Assembly: GCA_003476475.1 (NCBI GenBank)
Contig: DMUD01000279.1
Span: 4,411 to 9,531 of the forward strand
Reading direction: 5' to 3'
From: Cytophagales bacterium
Lineage (GTDB): Bacteria; Bacteroidota; Bacteroidia; Cytophagales; UBA9547
DNA length: 5,121 nucleotides
Made by a program: the position numbers and the translations under genes. Below the pieces are notes generated by a model. That model was given only the letters and a program-made list of their open reading frames with translations, was not told the origin of the DNA and did no database searches. Shown here piece by piece: positions 1 through 5,121 of this stretch (within the stretch, counting starts at the first letter, position 1; the number at the start of each line of letters is the position of its first letter).

Positions 1-269
1 GGAGCACCTTTACCTTTTCCCATACGAACTTCAGCTGGCTTCTTGGTAATTGGCTTATCCGGGAATATACGTATCCACATTTGACCTTCTCTTTTCATAG
101 CTCTAGATATTGCAATACGAGCAGCTTCAATTTGACGGCTTGTTATCCAACCTGGTTCCAAAGCTTTAATTGCATAACTTCCAAAAGAAATTTCGAAACC
201 TCTAGTAGCATTTCCACGGTTTCTGCCTTTCTGCGCTTTTCTATATAATGTCCTTTTGGGCTGTAACAT
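1..269 (-). CDS. rplP: 50S ribosomal protein L16, N-terminal part (runs off the window)
   Basis: L16 is a large-subunit protein that helps position the A-site tRNA and shape the intersubunit bridge region. Translating the minus strand from the ATG at 269-267 gives 89 complete codons starting MLQPKRTLYRKAQKGRNRG, the usual L16 opening. The family signature is visible at about residues 59-70 (KREGQMWIRIFP), and the second one, RMGKGKG, at 82-88. Arg82 lines up with E. coli Arg81, which is hydroxylated by RoxA/YcfD in that species; whether it is modified here is unknown. The usual protein is about 135-140 residues, so roughly the last third lies beyond base 1. The start is 14 bases after the rpsC stop, with no well-placed Shine-Dalgarno (an AGG sits only 2 bases before the ATG). 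It follows rpsC as in other S10 operons; rpmC and rpsQ would be expected next, but that is inference. Confidence 0.97.
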   Translation of the reverse strand, partial: MLQPKRTLYRKAQKGRNRGNATRGFEISFGSYAIKALEPGWITSRQIEAARIAISRAMKREGQMWIRIFPDKPITKKPAEVRMGKGKGA

Positions 270-283
270 GACCTAAAATCTAA

Positions 284-1027
284 TTATTTCTTGGTTCTTT
301 TTTTAAGTGCACCATCAGGTCTTTTCTTGCCTGTTTGTTGATTGTTTGAAGACTGCTGACCTGAAGCGCTTATTACTCCTACATTTGGAGATAAATCACG
401 TTTTCCATACACTTCTCCTTTGAATATCCAAACCTTTATACCAATCTTGCCATACACAGTCTGTGCTTCAGATATCGCGTAATCTATATCAGCTCTGAGT
501 GTATGAAGAGGAATACGACCTTCTTTATATTGTTCAGTACGAGCCATTTCAGCACCAGCCAAACGACCAGATAATTTAACTTTTATACCCAATGCACCAA
601 CTCTAATAGTGCTAGCAATGGATTGTTTCATCGCTCTCCGATAAGAAATCCTCCCTTCAAGTTGTTGAGCTATAGATTCACCAACAAGTTTTGCATCAAG
701 TTCAGGTCTTTTTATTTCAAATATATTTATCTGAACCTCCTTGTTAGTAAGTTTCTTCAACTCTTCCTTAATCTTATCAACCTCACCGCCGCCTTTTCCA
801 ATCACTACACCAGGACGTGCAGTATTAATGGTAAGAATAACTCTTTTCAAGGTTCTTTCAATCACAATTTTTGAAATACCACCTTTAGGAATTCTAGCAT
901 ATATATACTTACGAATTTTTTCATCCTCGATAAGCTTAGCATCAAAAGTTTTACCTCCGTACCAATTCGATTCCCATCCACGAATAATACCTAAACGAAA
1001 ACTTACAGGATTGATTTTTTGTCCCAT
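284..1027 (-). CDS. rpsC: 30S ribosomal protein S3
   Basis: S3 sits in the head of the small subunit at the mRNA entry channel. The 247-residue product starts MGQKINPVSFRLGI, the standard S3 N-terminus. It has a type II KH RNA-binding domain with the GKGG loop at residues 77-80. The C-terminal S3 domain follows at about 110-215, including SGRLAGAEMAR (153-163) and RADIDYA (178-184). Arg130, Arg131 and Lys134 in YRRAMK line up with the E. coli residues Arg131, Arg132 and Lys135 implicated in ribosomal helicase activity. After about residue 215 there is a tail rich in Ser, Gln and Asn that ends in a strongly basic stretch (KKRPDGALKKRTKK); E. coli S3 is 233 residues long, so this one is somewhat extended. 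The start lies 5 bases after the rplV stop. An AGG touches the ATG directly, too close to be a normal ribosome binding site. Confidence 0.98.
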   Translation of the reverse strand: MGQKINPVSFRLGIIRGWESNWYGGKTFDAKLIEDEKIRKYIYARIPKGGISKIVIERTLKRVILTINTARPGVVIGKGGGEVDKIKEELKKLTNKEVQINIFEIKRPELDAKLVGESIAQQLEGRISYRRAMKQSIASTIRVGALGIKVKLSGRLAGAEMARTEQYKEGRIPLHTLRADIDYAISEAQTVYGKIGIKVWIFKGEVYGKRDLSPNVGVISASGQQSSNNQQTGKKRPDGALKKRTKK

Positions 1028-1032
1028 CCTAA

Positions 1033-1389
1033 TTAATTTATAGAAGTTTTTACTGTATCTACAACAACCGTTACGTGATTTGAACGCTTTCTAATTCTGT
1101 AAGCCCTACCTTGAGGTGCTGGTCTGAATCTCTTCAAAATTCGACCACCATCAACAAAGATAGTTTTAACATATAAATTGGACTCATCAATACGCTCACC
1201 GCTATTTTTCTGCTGCCAATTGGAAATAGCTGAAATTAAAAGTTTTTCTACTTTATCAGCTCCTACTTTAGCTTCATATTTCAAAAGTCCAAGGGCTACA
1301 TCAACTTTTTTACCCCTTATCATATCAGCTACCAACCTCATTTTACGAGGTGATGTAGGTACATTTTTTAGTATTGCTTTGGCTTCCAT
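1033..1389 (-). CDS. rplV: 50S ribosomal protein L22
   Basis: L22 is an early-assembly large-subunit protein whose long beta-hairpin lines the peptide exit tunnel, beside L4. The 118-residue product has the family's N-terminal block NVPTSPRKMRLVADMIRG (residues 9-26) and the globular core with KVEKLLISAISNW (46-58). The hairpin follows at about 78-98 with RPAPQGRAYRI (89-99), and then the final strand KRSNHVTVVV (101-110). The hairpin is the site of macrolide-resistance changes in other bacteria; it is intact here, with no insertion or deletion I can see. The ATG at 1389-1387 comes 5 bases after the rpsS stop. From memory, L22 of Bacteroides carries roughly 15-20 extra N-terminal residues. 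Here the protein begins directly at the core, with no room for such an extension short of overlapping rpsS, and in E. coli it is also short (110 residues). Confidence 0.98.
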   Translation of the reverse strand: MEAKAILKNVPTSPRKMRLVADMIRGKKVDVALGLLKYEAKVGADKVEKLLISAISNWQQKNSGERIDESNLYVKTIFVDGGRILKRFRPAPQGRAYRIRKRSNHVTVVVDTVKTSIN

Positions 1390-1394
1390 GTATA

Positions 1395-1676
1395 TTATCT
1401 TTTGCCAGACTTATCCTTCTTGGCAGCATGCCCCCTAAAATTTCTCGTTGGAGAAAACTCACCCAATTTATGACCAACCATATTATCTGTTACAAATACA
1501 GGAATAAACTTGTTACCGTTGTGAACAGCAAAAGTGTGTCCTATAAAATCAGGTGAGATGGTTGATCTACGAGACCAAGTTTTAATTACTGATTTCTTAC
1601 CTGAATCATTCAGTGCAAAAATCTTATTTTCTAGCCTAAAATCAATATAAGGCCCTTTTTTAATCGAACGTCCCAT
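1395..1676 (-). CDS. rpsS: 30S ribosomal protein S19
   Basis: S19 lies in the small-subunit head, pairs with S13, and contacts the A-site tRNA side and the intersubunit bridge to the large subunit. The 93-residue product is of normal family length. It begins MGRSIKKGPY, as S19 proteins do. The complete S19 signature is present at residues 53-77, starting NGN and ending LGEFSPT, followed by RNFRGHAAKK and a basic tail. Its ATG overlaps the rplB stop by one base (TAATG on the minus strand, centred on base 1676), which suggests translational coupling to L2. A weak purine run, AAGAAG, lies shortly upstream inside rplB; it is not a convincing Shine-Dalgarno. rplV follows after 5 bases. Confidence 0.98.
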   Translation of the reverse strand: MGRSIKKGPYIDFRLENKIFALNDSGKKSVIKTWSRRSTISPDFIGHTFAVHNGNKFIPVFVTDNMVGHKLGEFSPTRNFRGHAAKKDKSGKR

Positions 1677-2500
1677 TACTTCTTCTTAGAAATAATTAAT
1701 GAATCTGAATACTTATTAGGTTTTCTAGTTTTAAGACCTTTGGTATATAAACCCTTTCTAGATCTAGGATGACCACCGGATGCTCTTCCTTCACCACCAC
1801 CCATAGGATGATCTACAGGATTCATCACGACAGCTCTAACTCTAGGATTACGTCCCAACCATCTACTTCTGCCTGCTTTACCAAGAGTAACATTGATATG
1901 ATCAGGGTTAGAAACAGTACCGACTGTGGCACGACATGTTGTTAGTACTAATCGAATTTCGCCAGAAGGTAATTTAATGCTAGCGTACTTCTCATCGCGT
2001 CCAACTAATTGAGCATAACCACCAGCACTACGAGCTAATGCACCACCTTTACCAGGTTTCAATTCAACATTATGAATGAAAGTACCTAAAGGAATTTCAC
2101 CTAGGAAAAGAGCATTCCCTAAATCTGGGGAAATACCCTTGCCCGACAATACTTTCTGACCTACTTTCAAACCAGAAGGACATATGATATACCTTTTCTC
2201 ACCATCTAAATAATGAAGTAAAGCAATACGAGCAGAACGATTTGGATCGTACTCAACAGTAGCTACTTTAGCAGGAACACCATCCTTATCTCTTTTGAAA
2301 TCGATTAGACGATACATTTTTTTGTGACCACCACCAATGTATCGCATGGATCTTTTACCTGTATTGTCTCTTCCACCAGACTTACCTACAAAAGTAAGAA
2401 GCGATTTCTCAGGAGTAGATGTAGTAATATCACCGAAAGTAGGAGCTATCCTATGTCTTTGTCCGGGAGTGGTAGGTTTCAGTTTTTTAATAGCAGCCAT
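1676..2500 (-). CDS. rplB: 50S ribosomal protein L2
   Basis: L2 is one of the most conserved large-subunit proteins, needed for subunit association, tRNA binding and peptidyl transferase activity. The 274-residue product matches the usual length (E. coli 273). The N-terminal OB-fold RNA-binding domain includes SGGRDNTGKR (41-50), RYIGGGHKK (53-61) and EYDPNRSARIAL (83-94). The SH3-like C-terminal domain includes NVELKPGKGGALARSAG (144-160). The family signature spans residues 219-230 (PRVRAVVMNPVD), followed by HPMGGGEG. His231 corresponds to the essential E. coli His229 (numbered without Met). The next histidine of the E. coli HPHGGGEG motif is Met233 here, which as far as I recall is usual in Bacteroidota. 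The ATG is 11 bases after the rplW stop with no Shine-Dalgarno before it; the stop overlaps the rpsS start. Confidence 0.99.
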   Translation of the reverse strand: MAAIKKLKPTTPGQRHRIAPTFGDITTSTPEKSLLTFVGKSGGRDNTGKRSMRYIGGGHKKMYRLIDFKRDKDGVPAKVATVEYDPNRSARIALLHYLDGEKRYIICPSGLKVGQKVLSGKGISPDLGNALFLGEIPLGTFIHNVELKPGKGGALARSAGGYAQLVGRDEKYASIKLPSGEIRLVLTTCRATVGTVSNPDHINVTLGKAGRSRWLGRNPRVRAVVMNPVDHPMGGGEGRASGGHPRSRKGLYTKGLKTRKPNKYSDSLIISKKK

Positions 2501-2511
2501 TATTTTGCTGA

Positions 2512-2799
2512 TTAAATATTGGAATAAATATCTATAACTTCCCCTTTTACTAAAGTAACAATTGCCCTTTTAACAGGAGATACTCTGCCAGTTAGAGCCC
2601 TAGTTTTTGTCATTTTAGTTTTGGACTTACCCGCAGTAATGTAAGTATTAACACTTTCGATATTCACACCATACTGCTTCTCAATCGCATTGCGTATTTG
2701 AATTTTATTTGCAGATTTATCAACAATAAAAGTATATCTACTATTCTCATTGAATTTAGCAAACTTTTCAGTAATAACAGGCTTTATAATAACAGACAT
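2512..2799 (-). CDS. rplW: 50S ribosomal protein L23
   Basis: L23 binds 23S rRNA domain III at the mouth of the exit tunnel and is the docking site for trigger factor and part of the contact surface for SRP and the Sec translocon. The 95-residue product (E. coli 100) opens with IIKPVITEKFAKF (4-16). Glu11 in TEK lines up with E. coli Glu18, the trigger-factor contact. The core helix IRNAIEKQYGVNIESVNT is at 35-52, followed by the basic loop GKSKTKMTKTRALTGR (57-72) that reaches into rRNA. The final strand is KRAIVTLVKGEVID (77-90). The start is 4 bases after the rplD stop. A second in-frame TAA follows the rplD stop directly (TAATAATATG), so read-through from rplD is doubly blocked. No Shine-Dalgarno is visible. 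Confidence 0.97.
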   Translation of the reverse strand: MSVIIKPVITEKFAKFNENSRYTFIVDKSANKIQIRNAIEKQYGVNIESVNTYITAGKSKTKMTKTRALTGRVSPVKRAIVTLVKGEVIDIYSNI

Positions 2800-2803
2800 A
2801 TTA

Positions 2804-3436
2804 TTAGCTAATTAAGTTAATAAGTGTATCAAGAGCACTAGCTTGAACAACAAGCGTTTGCGCATTCATAATTTCATAAGTATTAGCCTCTGTAACAGGG
2901 ACAACTTTTGCATTAGGAATATTTCTTGACGATAATTGAATGTTATGAAAACTCTCGTTTTCTGATATCAAGAAAAGAGTCTTATTGTCTAGAATCTTAA
3001 GATTCTCCAAAACCTTGACAAAATCCTTTGTTTTAGCTTTGTTTAAAGAGAAATCATCCAAAAACAAAAGAGAATTATCTTTCAACTTATGTACAAATGC
3101 GGACTTTCTAGCAAGTTGTTTAACCTTCTTGTTTAATTTAAAATCATAACTACGAGGACGAGGTCCAAAGATTCGACCACCACCAACGAATACACCTGAT
3201 TTAATACTACCAGCACGAGCACCACCGGTTCCCTTCTGCTTCTTAATTTTTTTGGTAGAATAACTTACCTCAAACTTCTCTTTAGACTTATGAGTGCCTT
3301 GTCTTTGAGCAGCTAAATAATGTTTTACATCTAACCAAATCGTATGATTATTTGGTTGAAAATCTGTAAGACCATCAGGAATAGAAATAAACTTTCCTGT
3401 TTCGTCTCCTTTTATATTTACTATAGCAAAATCCAT
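2804..3436 (-). CDS. rplD: 50S ribosomal protein L4
   Basis: L4 is an early-assembly large-subunit protein. Its extended loop reaches the constriction of the exit tunnel, and in E. coli free L4 represses the S10 operon. The 210-residue product (E. coli 201) has the N-terminal domain with LDVKHYLAAQRQGTHKSK (35-52). The tunnel loop is at about 62-95 and includes KKQKGTGGARAGSIKSG (65-81) and GGGRIFGPRPR (85-95). Next comes RKSAF (starting near residue 110), then a Rossmann-like C-terminal half ending at VVQASALDTL. The Lys-Gly-Thr-Gly region, where macrolide-resistance changes map in other bacteria, looks normal. The ATG follows the rplC stop after a single base (TAAGATG), so translation is probably coupled. 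A weak GAGAAG purine run lies a few bases upstream within rplC. Whether this L4 regulates its own operon cannot be told from the sequence. Confidence 0.98.
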   Translation of the reverse strand: MDFAIVNIKGDETGKFISIPDGLTDFQPNNHTIWLDVKHYLAAQRQGTHKSKEKFEVSYSTKKIKKQKGTGGARAGSIKSGVFVGGGRIFGPRPRSYDFKLNKKVKQLARKSAFVHKLKDNSLLFLDDFSLNKAKTKDFVKVLENLKILDNKTLFLISENESFHNIQLSSRNIPNAKVVPVTEANTYEIMNAQTLVVQASALDTLINLIS

Positions 3437-3437
3437 C

Positions 3438-4058
3438 TTACTTCTCGAGTATTACGTAACTATTAATAGCACCTGGTACAGAACCACTCACCAAAACTAA
3501 ATTTTGTTGTGCCATTATTTTAAGTACTTTTAAATTTTGGACTGTAACTCTATTTCCACCCATTCTTCCAGCCATTCTAACACCTTTAAAAACACGGGAT
3601 GGATATGAACATTGTCCAATAGACCCAGGATGACGACCCCTGTTGTGTTGACCATGGGTTTGACCACCTACGCCACCAAAACCATGTCTTTTTACAACAC
3701 CTTGAAAACCTTTACCTTTTGAGGTTCCAATAGCATCGACAAAATCACCTTCTTCAAAAATTTGATCAACAGTAATACTATCACCTAGACCTACCTCCTT
3801 ATCAAAACTTTTAAATTCAACCAATTTTCGTTTAGGATTAGAATTAGCTTTTTTGAAATGTCCTAGCATAGCTGAAGTAACATTCTTTTCCTTAACTGAA
3901 TCAAATCCCAGTTGAATAGCATTGTATCCATCAATATCATCACTCTTGATTTGAGATACAACACAAGGTCCAAGCTCTAAAAGTGTGCAAGGTAAAACCT
4001 TGCCTTCTTCTATGAAGACTCTTGTCATCCCAATTTTTTTCCCAATAAGACCTAACAT
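3438..4058 (-). CDS. rplC: 50S ribosomal protein L3
   Basis: L3 is one of the first proteins to bind 23S rRNA and its long loop reaches close to the peptidyl transferase centre. The 206-residue product (E. coli 209) begins MLGLIGKKIGMTRVF. It carries the complete family signature at residues 101-124, from FEEGDFVDAIGTSKGKG to VVKR. The central extension is rich in Gly and His (HGFGGVGGQTHGQHNRG, 125-141). Gln149 in GSIGQ lines up with E. coli Gln150, the residue methylated by PrmB; modification here is only possible by analogy. It is the first gene after the 128-base gap and so appears to be the first gene of the transcript from the promoter predicted at 4115-4144. Its ATG has no Shine-Dalgarno; the sequence before it is AT-rich (TATATTTAAACGATC). 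The stop is one base before rplD. Confidence 0.98.
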   Translation of the reverse strand: MLGLIGKKIGMTRVFIEEGKVLPCTLLELGPCVVSQIKSDDIDGYNAIQLGFDSVKEKNVTSAMLGHFKKANSNPKRKLVEFKSFDKEVGLGDSITVDQIFEEGDFVDAIGTSKGKGFQGVVKRHGFGGVGGQTHGQHNRGRHPGSIGQCSYPSRVFKGVRMAGRMGGNRVTVQNLKVLKIMAQQNLVLVSGSVPGAINSYVILEK

Positions 4059-4110
4059 GATCGTTTAAATATAAGGAGCTTAGTTATTAATTGACCCTTT
4101 TTAAAAAGGG
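4059..4110 (-). promoter_or_regulatory. Predicted 5' leader of the rplC transcript
   Basis: If transcription begins about 5-7 bases after the promoter -7 element, the message starts near base 4108-4111 and has a leader of about 50 bases before the rplC ATG. The first part is the palindrome described separately; the remainder is unstructured and AT-rich by eye. It has no Shine-Dalgarno and no reading frame worth naming. It is far shorter than the roughly 170-base S10 leader of E. coli where L4 acts, so the same attenuation mechanism is not apparent. The exact start site is an inference from the promoter position. Confidence 0.55.
4095..4110. repeat. Perfect 16-base palindrome at the predicted rplC transcript start
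   Basis: The sequence CCCTTTTTAAAAAGGG is its own reverse complement over all 16 bases. It begins 5 bases after the TTTG of the predicted -7 promoter element, so it would lie at or next to the +1 site. As RNA it could fold into a hairpin with a six-pair stem (CCCUUU/AAAGGG) and a UUAA loop at the extreme 5' end, which might protect or regulate the message. As DNA it could be a binding site for a dimeric regulator. It does not look like a terminator: the GC content is low and no T-run follows on the minus strand. The function is not known. Confidence 0.6.
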
Positions 4111-4114
4111 AGTG

Positions 4115-4144
4115 CAAAGGTAGCAAAAGATTTGTAAAAGTCAA
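4115..4144 (-). promoter_or_regulatory. Bacteroidota-type housekeeping promoter upstream of rplC
   Basis: On the minus strand, TTG at 4144-4142 (within TTTATTGAC) is followed by a 19-base spacer and TACCTTTG at 4122-4115. This fits the Bacteroidota primary sigma factor consensus, a -33 TTG-type element and a -7 TAnnTTTG element separated by about 19 bases, including all fixed positions of the -7 box. It lies in the only real intergenic gap of the window and points into rplC. It would drive rplC through rplP and probably the genes beyond. AT-rich sequence just upstream (about 4145-4172) could act as an UP-like element, which is speculative. Confidence 0.8.
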
Positions 4145-4186
4145 TAAATGGCGTAAATAAAAGTTAAAACTTAGCCAAAGTACAAA

Positions 4187-4492
4187 TTACACTTTGATTT
4201 CAACATCGACACCACTAGGAAGCTCCAATTTCATTAATGCATCAACAGTTTTAGAACTGGTAGAATAAATATCTACCAACCTTTTGTAAGTGCATAGTTG
4301 AAATTGTTCTCTTGCCTTTTTATTTACGTGAGGAGAACGAAGCACAGTAAATTTCTCTTTCTCAGTCGGTAATGGAATTGGTCCACTCACAATGGCACCT
4401 GTTGCTTTAACAGCTCTTACAATCTTCTCTGAAGACTTGTCGACCAAGTTATGATCGAATGATCTTAGTTTAATTCTAATCTTTTGGCTCAT
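4187..4492 (-). CDS. rpsJ: 30S ribosomal protein S10 (NusE)
   Basis: S10 is part of the small-subunit head and, as NusE with NusB, also works in transcription antitermination and in linking RNA polymerase to the ribosome through NusG. The 101-residue product (E. coli 103) starts MSQKIRIKLRSFDHNLVD. It has the S10 signature at residues 28-43 (VKATGAIVSGPIPLPT), then FTVLRSPHVNKKAREQFQ (48-65) and the C-terminal strand LPSGVDVEIKV. It starts 5 bases after the fusA stop and so is most likely transcribed with fusA. A 128-base gap holding a promoter separates it from rplC. In E. coli, by contrast, rpsJ is the first gene of the S10 operon. No Shine-Dalgarno precedes the ATG (TAATTATTATG). Confidence 0.98.
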   Translation of the reverse strand: MSQKIRIKLRSFDHNLVDKSSEKIVRAVKATGAIVSGPIPLPTEKEKFTVLRSPHVNKKAREQFQLCTYKRLVDIYSTSSKTVDALMKLELPSGVDVEIKV

Positions 4493-4497
4493 AATAA

Positions 4498-5121
4498 TTA
4501 TGCTTTAACTGCACCCTTTGCTTTAGATATTATACCTTCAGCCAAGTTGGTTGGAACGGGTTCGTAATGAGAAAAAGTCAAAGAAGCGGTAGCACGACCA
4601 GATGTTAATGTACGCAAGTCAGTTATGTAACCAAATAGTTCTGACAAAGGAACATTTGCTTTCACAACAGTTGCATTACCTTTCGAATCCATACCTTTCA
4701 TTAAACCTCTTCTACGATTCAAATCTCCAGTAACAGATCCAGTATAATCATCTGGAGTAACCACATCAACGCTCATAATTGGTTCCAAAAGCTGAGGACC
4801 ACATTGTTTTGCTGATTCCCTGAAACCTGTACGTGCAGCTAATTCAAATGATAAGGAATCAGAATCTACATCGTGAAAGGAACCATGGAACAATCGTACT
4901 CTGTATGAATCCATTGGAAAACTAGCCAATGGACCATTTTTCAAACACTCTTCAAAACCTTTTTGTATGGCAGGAATGAATTCGCGTGGTATAACACCAC
5001 CAACAATCTCGTTAACAAACTCTAATCCTTCTTTACCGTCGGAGCGAGGCCCAATTTCAAACACGATATCGGCAAATTTACCACGACCACCAGTTTGTTT
5101 TTTATATACCTCTCTATGTTC
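4498..5121 (-). CDS. fusA: Elongation factor G, C-terminal part (domains IV and V; gene starts outside the window)
   Basis: EF-G is the GTPase that moves tRNAs and mRNA through the ribosome after peptide bond formation and, with RRF, splits ribosomes. The open frame enters at the right edge and gives 207 residues before TAA. It begins EHREVYKKQTGGRGKFADI, matching the domain IV opening around KQSGGRG in E. coli EF-G. The tip loop of domain IV is present as GSFHDVDSDS, with its His at about fragment residue 83 equivalent to E. coli His583, needed for fast translocation. Domain V follows: LLEPIMSVDVVTPDDY, GDLNRRRG and ELFGYITDLRTLTSGRA. The GTPase domain and domains II-III lie beyond base 5121. 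The GTG at 5064 is an internal valine codon, not a start. Position directly before rpsJ (5 bases) marks it as the str-operon fusA rather than a paralogue or a tetracycline-resistance relative. Confidence 0.97.
   Translation of the reverse strand, partial: EHREVYKKQTGGRGKFADIVFEIGPRSDGKEGLEFVNEIVGGVIPREFIPAIQKGFEECLKNGPLASFPMDSYRVRLFHGSFHDVDSDSLSFELAARTGFRESAKQCGPQLLEPIMSVDVVTPDDYTGSVTGDLNRRRGLMKGMDSKGNATVVKANVPLSELFGYITDLRTLTSGRATASLTFSHYEPVPTNLAEGIISKAKGAVKA

Noticed and set aside
1796..1812. Met in place of the second His of the L2 HPHGGGEG motif as a functional defect
   Set aside because: The essential first His (His231) is kept, and the HPMGGGEG form is, as I recall, normal for L2 in Bacteroidota.
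623..2537. Plus-strand open frames of 60-100 codons (623-874, 741-1043, 1178-1438, 1374-1556, 2324-2515, 2337-2537)
   Set aside because: All lie antisense to clearly identified ribosomal protein genes, have no recognisable domains, and are rich in Ser/Phe/Leu as expected from the reverse complement of lysine- and arginine-rich coding sequence.
4095..4110. The 16-base palindrome as an intrinsic terminator
   Set aside because: Its stem has only three G-C pairs and it is not followed by a T-run in the direction of transcription; its place right after a promoter also argues against this.
4161..4172. Inverted repeat AAGTTAAAACTT just after rpsJ as a terminator for the fusA-rpsJ transcript
   Set aside because: The stem is only five AT-rich pairs with a two-base loop and no clear T-run follows, so it is too weak for an intrinsic terminator. 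Read-through into rplC remains possible.
4498..5064. GTG at 5064 as the start of a separate 188-residue protein
   Set aside because: The same frame stays open to the window edge and the upstream residues (including KKQTGGRGKFADI) are conserved EF-G domain IV sequence, so the GTG is an internal valine codon.
5073..5080. TAAATTTG on the minus strand, matching the -7 promoter box
   Set aside because: It encodes conserved EF-G residues (GKFA), and the motif is short enough to occur by chance in AT-rich DNA. I see no supporting gap or neighbouring start.
1..5121. A new defence, mobile or other undescribed system
   Set aside because: Every gene is a recognisable core translation gene in conserved order, with tight spacing and no inserted, repeated or foreign-looking sequence.

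Overview
The window is a continuous run of translation genes, all on the minus strand: the end of the str operon joined to the S10 ribosomal protein operon. Read in the direction of transcription (from base 5121 down to base 1) the order is fusA (3' part), rpsJ, rplC, rplD, rplW, rplB, rpsS, rplV, rpsC, rplP (5' part). The DNA is AT-rich. The protein signatures, the near-absence of Shine-Dalgarno sequences and a promoter of the TTG / TAnnTTTG type all point to a member of the Bacteroidota. I cannot name a genus from the sequence alone.

Layout: bases 4498-5121 hold domains IV and V of elongation factor G. rpsJ (S10/NusE) follows after 5 bases. The only sizeable gap in the window, 4059-4186 (128 bases), separates rpsJ from rplC. 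It carries a good match to the Bacteroidota housekeeping promoter, then a perfect 16-base palindrome at the predicted transcript start, then a short leader of about 50 bases. From rplC to rplP the genes are packed with gaps of -1 to 14 bases (rplC-1-rplD-4-rplW-11-rplB-overlap 1-rpsS-5-rplV-5-rpsC-14-rplP), as expected of one polycistronic message. No stretch over 300 bases is without a gene.

How the genes work together: L3, L4, L23, L2, L22 and L16 build the large subunit (peptidyl transferase surroundings, exit tunnel and tunnel mouth, A-site tRNA contact). S10, S19 and S3 form much of the small-subunit head, and EF-G drives translocation. Every protein is of near-normal length with its family signature intact; I see no frameshift, insertion, mobile element, CRISPR array or RNA gene.

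This is a conserved core region, not an accessory one, and I found no new biological system. The points worth a second look are regulatory: the internal promoter before rplC, the palindrome at its start site, and the implied separation of rpsJ from the rest of the S10 operon.
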